DNA of 40,756 nt, taken from contig PLMQ01000070.1 of the NCBI GenBank assembly GCA_003142535.1, positions 1 through 40,756 on the forward strand, in the 5' to 3' direction. Shown here piece after piece: positions 1-5,868 of the stretch. Position numbers and translations under genes: made by a program. The first letter of the stretch is position 1, and each line of letters begins with the position of its first letter. The stretch comes from Syntrophaceae bacterium. GTDB taxonomy: Bacteria; Desulfobacterota; Syntrophia; Syntrophales; Smithellaceae. A model generated the notes under the pieces. The model was not told the origin of the DNA, made no database searches, and saw only the letters and a program-made list of their open reading frames with translations.

Positions 1-1
1 T

Positions 2-82
2 GGTTATAAAAAGAAAATCGCTTCAATTGATCTGCATGTGCTCAAGCCGCAACAGTGGCTGAATAAGCAGCCCGGAAAATAA
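2..82 (+). CDS. C-terminal end of an unidentified protein (cut by window edge)
   Basis: An open frame enters from the left edge and runs 26 codons to a TAA at 80-82. The visible tail includes IASIDLHVLKPQQWLNKQ and ends PGK. It is followed 33 bases later by a strong hairpin terminator on the same strand, which is why I accept it as the end of a real gene. The fragment is too short to name a family. Confidence 0.45.
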   Translation, partial: GYKKKIASIDLHVLKPQQWLNKQPGK

Positions 83-115
83 AATATCTGTTGAGCAAAG
101 GATTGCATGGATTGG

Positions 116-155
116 AAAAAGGCTAACCTTCTTCGGGAGTGGCCTTTTTCTTTTT
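116..155 (+). terminator. Rho-independent terminator after the partial gene
   Basis: An 8-bp stem AAAAAGGC/GCCTTTTT encloses a second stem closed by a C(TTCG)G tetraloop, followed by a T-rich tract. The flanking A and T runs make it usable on both strands. On the minus strand it would also stop transcription coming from repeat R1. Confidence 0.8.
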
Positions 156-170
156 GATAAAAAATATCAG

Positions 171-505
171 GGTGGGAATAGTAGAAGGGATAAGCGTGAA
201 AGGGCTGTAATTTGTAATTAGCTGAATATGTGTGTTGATTATGCAGCGGCGTGATCTGTGCTGCAAGCCCAGAGCAAAAGCCGCGAAATAAGCGGCACAC
301 TTTTTCGACGGATAAAATCACAAATGTGCTTACAGCCTTATCATGGCGATACTAACCGCAAAGCAGGGCGGGAAAACAGTTTTTGCAGTCGTACAAAAAA
401 AGAAAAGCAAAATGATTATTGGAGTAAACTGGTAATTAAAATAAATGCGGCTTGACGCCGACAAGACTGCATTTGTGATAAACTGGAATAGGGAAGGGCA
501 GGGCG
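171..505 (+). repeat. Structured repeat R1 (module B plus a 3' hairpin, no 5' modules)
   Basis: This is the third, 5'-shortened member of the R1/R2/R3 family. It starts at a GGGTGGGAATA motif and keeps the highly conserved core (about 238-300) with hairpin GCCGC-GAAATAA-GCGGC at 280-296. The enclosing long stem pairs 197-210 with 330-343: 13 of 14 pairs, one of them G.T. A G-rich box (AGGGCGGGAAA) lies at about 364-375. A later hairpin in the 440-475 stretch (AAATGC/GCATTT around GCGGC/GCCG) has a counterpart in R3. Modules C and A of R2 and R3 are absent; a terminator and the end of a gene occupy that position. Short open frames here are not conserved in R2, so I read it as a nucleic-acid structure and not as coding. 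Confidence 0.7.
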
Positions 506-548
506 GCCAATAAGCATTTGTTGCAATAAAAAATACTTACCACTTCGT

Positions 549-582
549 AAAATCGGCGGTTGAAATAGCCGCCGATTTTTTT
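549..582. terminator. Bidirectional hairpin terminator
   Basis: A perfect 11-bp stem AAAATCGGCGG/CCGCCGATTTT has a 9-base loop. The plus strand continues with seven Ts, the minus strand with four. It can end minus-strand transcripts from the lar-like gene and plus-strand transcripts leaving R1. Confidence 0.85.
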
Positions 583-667
583 AGATGGATTTAAAATATG
601 TCATCGATTTCACATCGTCCAGACTTGGAAATTCTTTTTAAATCAGACCTGAATTTCGATGTTTCAA

Positions 668-886
668 CTATTTTTCGCACTTGGCCTTGTTCCAGTCTTT
701 TTTAAGCTGCTCAATTGTCGTTTCTGTTCCTTCGCCCCGATCTGGCGCATGTGCACCACTATGGTCGTAAATATAACCGCACTTTTTGCATATTATCGCC
801 TCGTATCCGAGGCATCCGTCATATTCCCGGAAATCCGATAATTCACTGGCTCCGCAATTTACACAAGGTTTAACTGATACTAACAT
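668..886 (-). CDS. Lar-like restriction-alleviation protein (zinc ribbon)
   Basis: 72 residues. Two CxxC pairs (CVNC near residue 8, CKKC near 33) form a small zinc ribbon after a KPC start, and the C-terminus carries a helix with a WN pair (LKKDWNKA). That is the layout of the Lar family: KPCPFCG, a second CxxCG, then a terminal WNxR-type helix. Lar proteins protect incoming DNA by modulating type I restriction; the role here is inferred from family and context. It is the last gene of the ardC operon, and the terminator at 549-582 lies downstream. The ATG at 886 follows the intercistronic repeat that supplies a GGGGAGAAAG ribosome-binding sequence. It could also be a generic small zinc ribbon. 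Confidence 0.6.
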   Translation of the reverse strand: MLVSVKPCVNCGASELSDFREYDGCLGYEAIICKKCGYIYDHSGAHAPDRGEGTETTIEQLKKDWNKAKCEK

Positions 887-898
887 AGTCGTAATTCT

Positions 899-927
899 CT
901 TTCTCCCCGTCGTGCCGATAGGACAGC
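899..927 (-). repeat. Intercistronic repeat, copy a (carries the RBS of the lar-like gene)
   Basis: A 29-base element is found in each of the three intercistronic gaps of the ardC and ssb operons (899-927, 1217-1245, 4411-4439). Copies a and b differ only in three adjacent central bases. Read on the minus strand it ends in GGGGAGAAAG shortly before the next start codon. Confidence 0.7.
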
Positions 928-935
928 ATGATTAA

Positions 936-1208
936 CTAAAACGATAAATTATGAAAACCGTTATAACCAAATGCTTTCATCCAGATCGTTTTTCCCGTTT
1001 TATTCATTCTCTTAATGGCTGTTTTATGTCCCTGATCTCCGCATCCATAACCGTCACGTTCCAAAATATACGCGGCCATCATTCCGGCGCGTTGTGCCAG
1101 TCCTTCCAGCTCCCTTATTATTTCCTGTTTGTTTTTCATCTTCTGACATTTTTCCGGTAAATCAATAAACGGCGTGTTCAATATTTTGTTTAATTTGTAA
1201 TTCTTCAT
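936..1208 (-). CDS. Hypothetical protein between ardC and the lar-like gene
   Basis: 90 residues, not recognised. The C-terminal half is rich in Gly and aromatics (DGYGCGDQGHKTAI, then TGKTIWMKAFGYNGF), with no membrane segment. The first ATG is preceded by an A-rich stretch containing AGAAAG; an internal Met at codon 24 (MKNKQEII) is an alternative start. It sits between two anti-restriction genes on the same strand, with the intercistronic repeat just upstream, so it is probably co-transcribed and may assist establishment of incoming DNA. That is inference from position only. Confidence 0.6.
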   Translation of the reverse strand: MKNYKLNKILNTPFIDLPEKCQKMKNKQEIIRELEGLAQRAGMMAAYILERDGYGCGDQGHKTAIKRMNKTGKTIWMKAFGYNGFHNLSF

Positions 1209-1216
1209 TTTCTTTT

Positions 1217-1245
1217 CTTTCTGCCCGTATTGCCGTTAGCCCAGC
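1217..1245 (-). repeat. Intercistronic repeat, copy c (between ardC and the hypothetical gene)
   Basis: The most diverged copy of the 29-base intercistronic element. It keeps the GCCG core and ends on the minus strand in GGGCAGAAAG, upstream of the ATG at 1208. Confidence 0.55.
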
Positions 1246-1254
1246 CTTGAAAAA

Positions 1255-2103
1255 TTAATTAGCTTCTTGATTAACCATTAAAATGTAATCAGCGGCTTTT
1301 TGCGCCTGCGCAGCTGCGATAATTACCAGTTTTTTGTCGTCTTTAAGAGCTTTCAGCCAGCCCTGAATATACGCAGCACTGTTATTAAGCGTGATGTTTT
1401 CAATTCCAACAAAGCCGCAAAGAAAAGCTGCTCCCATTTCCGCCACAAGCTCTTCTTTGGAATATTCTTCATTGCCAAAACCGCTGATATTATTGTTAAG
1501 CCTGTTTAAGCGTTTCCCGTTGCCAGTCGAATGAATAGCTTCATGAAATAATGTTGAATAAAACTCTTCGGCAGTGTCAAAGCTGTCAAAGCGGGGCATG
1601 CTGATAATATCGCTTAAAGGATTATAAGAAGCTCTTTGTTTCCCTTGTTGTATTTCGGGACAATCCGGCATATCAGCAATAATAGCCTCGCATTCCGCAA
1701 TATGATCAAAGTCATTATGAACAGAAGGAATAGAAGGAATTTTACCTTCATCGATGTTTCCACATTGGGCGACATTATAAACCGTGTAATATCTTATAAA
1801 CGGAATATTCTTTTCATTCCCTTCATCGTCAACTTGATTTAGCCAGTTCCAGAAAACAACAGGCGTGCCCTTTTCATCTTTCTTTACATTCCCGCCTAAG
1901 TCCTGAGCCTGTTTAAAAGATAACCAGTAAGGGCTTTCATAACGTTGCATAGCCAGCAAAAAAACATTAATGCCCCTGTATTCTTTCTTGGTAATCAGGT
2001 TTTTCGGCATACCTTCCACCGAATGCCAGGGCTTATGCCAGGGAATTATTCCCGTCTCCAATTTCTCGATAATCCTGCTTGTGATAATTTCGTAAACTTT
2101 CAT
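1255..2103 (-). CDS. ardC: ArdC-like anti-restriction protein (ssDNA-binding domain plus metallopeptidase)
   Basis: 282 residues from the ATG at 2103. This start is chosen because AAAGGAG lies about 9 bases before it; a longer frame from 2148 has no such signal. The N-terminal part (about 1-120) begins VYEIITSRIIEKLETG, followed by IPWHKPW and YRGINVFLL, typical of the DUF1738 ssDNA-binding domain of ArdC. The C-terminal part carries a zinc-peptidase HExxH motif (FHEAIHSTG), as in ArdC/TraC-like primase-associated proteins. Family members protect transferred single-stranded DNA against restriction. It is first gene of a minus-strand operon with the hypothetical and Lar-like genes; structured repeat R2 lies upstream. 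Confidence 0.88.
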   Translation of the reverse strand: MKVYEIITSRIIEKLETGIIPWHKPWHSVEGMPKNLITKKEYRGINVFLLAMQRYESPYWLSFKQAQDLGGNVKKDEKGTPVVFWNWLNQVDDEGNEKNIPFIRYYTVYNVAQCGNIDEGKIPSIPSVHNDFDHIAECEAIIADMPDCPEIQQGKQRASYNPLSDIISMPRFDSFDTAEEFYSTLFHEAIHSTGNGKRLNRLNNNISGFGNEEYSKEELVAEMGAAFLCGFVGIENITLNNSAAYIQGWLKALKDDKKLVIIAAAQAQKAADYILMVNQEAN

Positions 2104-2185
2104 CTTTTTATTTCTCCTTTCGTTAAATGGTTTTCCCTCTAAAAACATTTTGAAAAACCAACTTCAGAAGAAGAAGGTGCAAAGG

Positions 2186-2735
2186 ACACGAAAGAGCCAA
2201 AGGCGTTTCTATGCCATGCCCGGAGGGTATTGCGAAAATATTGTTCGCGCTTTTCAGAAGAATATTTTTGTAACGATAAAGATTTTCACCGAAGAAAAGA
2301 ACAATAAGGAATAAATGATAAAATCTTTATTGCCGCAGGCATGGCAGAGAGCTTTCGTGTAGAAGGCACCGCTAGTTGGTTTGGAAAAAAAAGAATCAAA
2401 AAAATAAAAGGAGATTATTTGATGGGTGAGGGAAGAACTAAGGGGATTACAATCCCCTTAAAATACCTTCCCTGAAATATAAAAAACAACACGGGTGGGA
2501 ATACAGACAGGATTTGGGCATGATTGAGCTTGTTCTGATTAGCCGGATAGGTGTGATGATTATGCAGCGGCGTGATCTGAGCTGCAAGCCAGAGCAAAAG
2601 CCGCGAAATAAGCGGCACACTTGTCCGGCGGTTATAATCAAAACGCTATAAGCTCTATAATGCCTAAAGCCTCACCACAAGTAGGGCGGGAAAACAAAAA
2701 AATGAAAGCAAAATATTGAGAGGGCAGGGCGGCGA
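2186..2735 (+). repeat. Structured repeat R2 (modules C, A and B), upstream of ardC
   Basis: Module C nests three stems: ACACGAAAG/CTTTCGTGT (2186-2194 with 2352-2360), TGCCATGCC/GGCATGGCA (2212-2220 with 2338-2346) and an 11-13 bp stem ATAAAGATTTT/AAAATCTTTAT, plus a GCGAA/TTCGC hairpin. Module A (2420-2475) is a compound hairpin: outer AGGGAAG/CTTCCCT, inner AAGGGGATT/AATCCCCTT. Module B (about 2490-2735) has the conserved core and hairpin GCCGC-GAAATAA-GCGGC (2600-2616). These are enclosed by a 16-position stem (2518-2533 with 2648-2663, 14 pairs) whose sequence is unrelated to that in R1 and R3. The same nested order with different bases recurs in R3. The G.T pairs present favour the plus strand as the folded strand. 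Confidence 0.75.
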
Positions 2736-2745
2736 TTTTTTCTTT

Positions 2746-2773
2746 TTGATAAATAATTTGGACATGCTATACT
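2746..2773 (+). promoter_or_regulatory. Sigma70-type promoter, probably giving a leaderless mRNA
   Basis: TTGATA and TATACT are separated by 16 bases. The expected transcription start (about 2780-2782) lies at or just before the ATG at 2783, which has no ribosome-binding sequence. Confidence 0.6.
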
Positions 2774-2782
2774 TTAATTGTT

Positions 2783-3757
2783 ATGCAAAGTAATTATAAA
2801 GAACGATCCGGTTCCTGGTATCGGCATAAATGCCATATTGAGCCTCTTACTGGATTCCCCTGGAATGGAAGATTTTCTTCATTCGAGGAATTGAAAGTAT
2901 ATTTTGATAAAGACAAGCTAACCTGTCTTCTTTGTGGCAGAGAATATATTGGATTGGGCAACCATATTAGCGTGGGTCACGAAATAACAATGGATGAATA
3001 CAAAGCTCAATTCGGCATTCCCTGGACATATGGCCTTGCTGGAAAAGGATTTCGTGAGCAGACGTCAAGACGCCTCACGAAGCTCAGGAAACAAGGGATA
3101 ATACCGTATTCACCTTCCAGTGAACATATAAAAAAACTAAAAAAGTCATTACTAAAAAGACGTCCTGCCGTCGATGCCTCGCGTAACGACAGCCGAAACA
3201 AGGTGCTTGAGCTGCATGGGCGAAAAGAAAAATGGCAGCCGGATGATTTTAATGAATATTTGCGGCGTGTTGCCTCCGGGCGGACTCTGACCGAAGTTTC
3301 ATGTGATGAAGATATGCCCCACCATACTACGTTTCTCAAATATATTGCTGAAAATCATCATTTCAAAAAGAAGTACGAAAAAATATGGAACGGCCTGCCT
3401 TATTCCGTTAAGGTGCGCGCCAATAAGCTTGATGAAAAGTTTGAACATGATTTAATAAAACTCAGGAGAAAAGGACTTGCTCTTACTGACATTGCCGCTA
3501 AGCTAAACGTCAAAACCGCCGCAGTTCGCCAGAGATGGCATACGCTTAAGAAAAAAGGCAAACTAAAGCCTTTTGATATTGCCCTTGAACGTATACGCCG
3601 GCCAGCCGGCGATTATGAAGAATATTTACGGAGAATCAAATCAGGGCGTTTTCCATCAGCAGTAGGACGGGACAAGGATATGCCGTCATATACGAGCTTT
3701 ATCTATCATTTGAAGAAAAATAGTGATTTGAGAAAACGTTACGAGAAAACACATTAA
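2783..3757 (+). CDS. Ros/MucR-type zinc-finger regulator with two terminase-small-subunit-like repeats
   Basis: 324 residues. A Ros/MucR-like C2H2 finger lies near residues 48-69 (CLLC, nine residues, then HISVGH), followed by MDEYKAQFGIPWTYGL, the usual tail of that family. The C-terminal half holds two related blocks of about 50 residues: EYLRRVASGRTLTEV...DMPHHTTF and EYLRRIKSGRFPSAV...DMPSYTSF. Both resemble the helical DNA-binding domain of phage terminase small subunits, and a helix-turn-helix-like segment (LTDIAAKLNVKTAAVRQRW) separates them. I infer a multi-site DNA-binding regulator. It stands alone on the plus strand between two minus-strand operons. The ATG at 2783 fits the promoter immediately upstream. 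Confidence 0.75.
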   Translation: MQSNYKERSGSWYRHKCHIEPLTGFPWNGRFSSFEELKVYFDKDKLTCLLCGREYIGLGNHISVGHEITMDEYKAQFGIPWTYGLAGKGFREQTSRRLTKLRKQGIIPYSPSSEHIKKLKKSLLKRRPAVDASRNDSRNKVLELHGRKEKWQPDDFNEYLRRVASGRTLTEVSCDEDMPHHTTFLKYIAENHHFKKKYEKIWNGLPYSVKVRANKLDEKFEHDLIKLRRKGLALTDIAAKLNVKTAAVRQRWHTLKKKGKLKPFDIALERIRRPAGDYEEYLRRIKSGRFPSAVGRDKDMPSYTSFIYHLKKNSDLRKRYEKTH

Positions 3758-3837
3758 TATTCTTTTGATGCTTATCAATATTGCTTTCCATCTAAAGGAA
3801 AAATAGCAAGTAAGGAAAAGTAGGAAAGATTGTAGGG

Positions 3838-3896
3838 TTGGAGATGGGGTTCGGGGAAGATAAGGGATTCAAATTCCTTATGACGTCGTCCCCGAC
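3838..3896 (+). repeat. Stand-alone copy of module A (compound hairpin)
   Basis: This repeats the module A sequence of R2 and R3 (GATGGGGTTCGGGGAAG at its 5' end). Outer stem TCGGGGA/TCCCCGA pairs 3851-3857 with 3889-3895; inner stem ATAAGGGATT/AATTCCTTAT pairs 3860-3869 with 3872-3881 with one G.T. It lies between convergent genes, next to the ssb-operon terminator, without modules B or C. Confidence 0.65.
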
Positions 3897-3933
3897 AAAA
3901 AAAGAGCAATCCGGCCGGTCGCCGCATTGCTCT
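3897..3933 (-). terminator. Rho-independent terminator of the ssb operon
   Basis: On the minus strand an 8-bp perfect stem AGAGCAAT/ATTGCTCT with a GC-rich loop is followed by seven Ts. It lies 22 bases beyond the stop of the DUF2958 gene. Confidence 0.88.
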
Positions 3934-3955
3934 GAATTCTGTTGAACGGAGTTAT

Positions 3956-4399
3956 TTACATTAAATCAGCTGCCCCATATGCTTCTTCACAGGGTTCTTC
4001 TCGTGTAACATATTTCTTGTCTATAACGTTTTTTAAAGCCGTTGGTTCCCAATACAGATCAAGCTCAACATTGTATTTAATCAGTTCTTCAATATTAATA
4101 TAACCCATTTCGGCATTAATTTTATCGCCGTTTAGGCAGGCGTAACCGAAAGCTTGTAGTTGTTCATCTGACGAGTCTTTCTCTACGATATACCAGTCCG
4201 AACCACCATGGAAATAATGCAAAGAAACAGGGGCATCCATTCCTTGTTCGGTAGTCTCGTATGGTTTGGGCATTTTTAAGATTTTATCTTTCAATTCATT
4301 CAATAAAGACAAAAAGTATTGTCTTTCTTCACCGGTTAAAGATGACTGCAAAGCACAAAGCTGGCTAGTGCCTATAAAATGTATCAGTGTGGAAAACAT
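3956..4399 (-). CDS. DUF2958-like protein
   Basis: 147 residues. The middle and end match the DUF2958 pattern: PKPYETTEQG, then SLHYFHGGSDWYIVE, then AFGYACLNGDKINAEMGYINIEEL and LDLYWEPTAL. Acidic residues and aromatics sit where the family has 'W.wyv.E.' and 'G.eaElGYfsl.EL'. The function is unknown; family members are common on plasmids and integrative elements beside ssb and anti-restriction genes. It is the second gene of the ssb operon, 62 bases after ssb; the gap contains copy b of the intercistronic repeat, and the gene is followed by a terminator. There is no signal peptide, so it is presumably cytoplasmic. Confidence 0.7.
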   Translation of the reverse strand: MFSTLIHFIGTSQLCALQSSLTGEERQYFLSLLNELKDKILKMPKPYETTEQGMDAPVSLHYFHGGSDWYIVEKDSSDEQLQAFGYACLNGDKINAEMGYINIEELIKYNVELDLYWEPTALKNVIDKKYVTREEPCEEAYGAADLM

Positions 4400-4410
4400 C
4401 GGAAAACTAC

Positions 4411-4439
4411 CTTTCTCCCCGTATAGCCGATAGGACAGC
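4411..4439 (-). repeat. Intercistronic repeat, copy b (between ssb and DUF2958 gene)
   Basis: 26 of 29 bases match copy a at 899-927; the only differences are three adjacent central bases. On the minus strand it supplies GGGGAGAAAG before the ATG at 4399. Confidence 0.7.
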
Positions 4440-4461
4440 TTATTTCATTTAGTTAAACAGA

Positions 4462-4851
4462 TTATAATGGAAAATCGTTATCGACGGCAGCAGGCGTTTC
4501 GGATTCAATATCTTCATGAGTCGTATCCTTAAAATCCAGCACCTGAACTCTTGAGGCGATAATATCCGTCGCGGTGCGGTTATTCTTGTCTTTGTCAATC
4601 CAGTTTCTTTTATCGATTCTGCCTTCAATAAAGACCAGACTGCCTTTATTCAGTAAATTGGTGCATATTTCGGCCAGATTCCGGTAAGCAACAATCCTGT
4701 GCCATGTTGTGGCCGTGACACGTTCGCCGTCTTTGTCTTTGTAATATTCATTCGTCGCCATATCAAAAGACGCCACCGGACATGAATCCTTCGTGTAAGC
4801 CAATTTGACTTCTTTTCCCACTCTTCCCAGCAAAAAAGCTTTGTTAAACAT
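4462..4851 (-). CDS. ssb: Single-stranded DNA-binding protein
   Basis: 129 residues. It is a typical bacterial SSB: N-terminal MFNKAFLLGRVGKEV, OB-fold segments (FDMATNEYYKD, WHRIVAYRNLAEICTN, LVFIEGRIDKRNW), a short linker and the acidic tip ending DNDFPL, which recruits partner proteins. It coats ssDNA in replication, repair or after conjugative entry. At 129 residues it is shorter than chromosomal SSBs, as is common for plasmid or phage copies. The ATG has a good RBS (AAGGAG, 8 bases away). It is first in an operon with the DUF2958 gene, and structured repeat R3 lies upstream. Confidence 0.95.
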   Translation of the reverse strand: MFNKAFLLGRVGKEVKLAYTKDSCPVASFDMATNEYYKDKDGERVTATTWHRIVAYRNLAEICTNLLNKGSLVFIEGRIDKRNWIDKDKNNRTATDIIASRVQVLDFKDTTHEDIESETPAAVDNDFPL

Positions 4852-4958
4852 GATTTATTTCTCCTTTTTTAATTTCCTGTTTAAAGTTAATAATTATTAC
4901 AACCACACAACAAACACCCGACTGCTAACGAACAAAGATAAACAGTTAAATCCCGGTA

Positions 4959-4969
4959 ATCACCTCCTT
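4959..4969 (-). promoter_or_regulatory. Perfect anti-16S (Shine-Dalgarno) match without a start codon, upstream of ssb
   Basis: The minus strand reads AAGGAGGTGAT, complementary to the 3' end of 16S rRNA over 11 bases. It sits about 110 bases before the ssb start and has no sensible reading frame after it. It could be a ribosome standby site or chance. Confidence 0.3.
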
Positions 4970-5020
4970 CCTGCACACACAAAAATTCTTTTTTAAAACC
5001 TTCAAAGAAAGAGGCGTAAA

Positions 5021-5620
5021 GAGCCGAAAAAGCGCAGCGTATCCATGACAGAGAGAAAGTCGCAGGGAAGCGGAGACGAAGAAAAATATTTTAAACACCA
5101 AGGAAAAAAGGAAATAAAAACAGAAAGCAAAATATTTATCTGAACCTGCTTTATTGATGGCATGGATATTTCGGCTTAAAAGCGCCGGCAGGTTTTAAAA
5201 AAGAGAATTTCTTTTTAAAAAGAACAAAAGAGAAAACAAATAAACATGAGGAGATAATTTGATGGGGTTCGGGGAAGAATTAAGGGGATTACAATCCCTT
5301 TAAAATACCTTTCCCGAAAAAAGAAAAAAGAAGCCGGGCGGGAATAATAAACGTATAGGCGTGATAGGGCTGTTATTTGTGAATAGCTGAATATGTGTGA
5401 TGATTATGCAGCGGCGTGCTCTGAGCTGAAAGCCCAGAGCAAAAGCCGCGAAATAAGCGGCACACTTTTTCAGCGGATACAAGCACAAATGTGCTTACAG
5501 CCTTATCACAGCTATACTAACCGCAAAGCAGGGCGGGAAATCAAAAAAATACAGTTTAATGCCGATTCAAGCCGGCGTTTGTGATAACGATTGAAGACGG
5601 AAGGGGAGGGGGGGGCAAAA
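5021..5620 (+). repeat. Structured repeat R3 (modules C, A and B), upstream of ssb
   Basis: Same architecture as R2 with different bases. Module C: AGCCGAAA/TTTCGGCT (5022-5029 with 5169-5176), TATCCATG/CATGGATA (5040-5047 with 5161-5168) and AAATATTTT/AAAATATTT (5084-5092 with 5129-5137). Module A: outer TTCGGGGAAG/CTTTCCCGAA (5268-5277 with 5309-5318), inner AAGGGGATT/AATCCCTTT (5282-5290 with 5293-5301). Module B (about 5336-5540): GTGATAGGGCTGT (5361-5373) pairs with ACAGCCTTATCAC (5497-5509) around the conserved core and hairpin GCCGC-GAAATAA-GCGGC (5445-5461). The 3' hairpin AATGCCG/CGGCGTT matches one in R1. Single G.T pairs again favour the plus strand. Confidence 0.75.
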
Positions 5621-5699
5621 ACATGTGTTGCTTCCTGTAAGGGAGTGGTCAGGTAATTTTAACTTACCTACTTTCTTTCGAACGGTAATCAATATTTAA

Positions 5700-5728
5700 T
5701 TGACATACAAGACCGATGTTCTTATAGT
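5700..5728 (+). promoter_or_regulatory. Sigma70-type promoter of ietAS
   Basis: TTGACA, 17 bases, TATAGT: near-consensus. It predicts a leader of about 130 bases before the ietA ATG. A short inverted repeat AGGTAA/TTACCT lies just upstream, at about 5651-5669. Confidence 0.7.
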
Positions 5729-5868
5729 CCCCTCTAGCTGAAACAATAAATTATTAGATGAAGCAAAAGTTTTGATAAATAATAAAAGATCGCGAAAAAA
5801 CGATTTTGTGAATCGGGTGAAGAGCCCCCTATCGATCAATAACAACAAATCAGGAAAAGGAATGGGCG

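Noticed and set aside
4-455. Open frames on both strands inside repeat R1 (and similar ones in R2 and R3)
   Set aside because: The peptides resemble each other only because the DNA repeats do. R2 has a one-base deletion in the core that breaks the plus-strand frame, stems are kept by compensatory changes, and there are no ribosome-binding sequences.
2414-2473. Mini-ORF starting MGEGRTKGI after AAGGAG in module A of R2
   Set aside because: A good RBS and ATG are present, but the equivalent frames in R3 and the third module A copy read differently and have unrelated lengths; structure and not peptide is conserved.
2420-5318. Module A as an integron attC site
   Set aside because: It is an imperfect palindrome, but lacks the RYYYAAC/GTTRRRY ends and there is no integron integrase.
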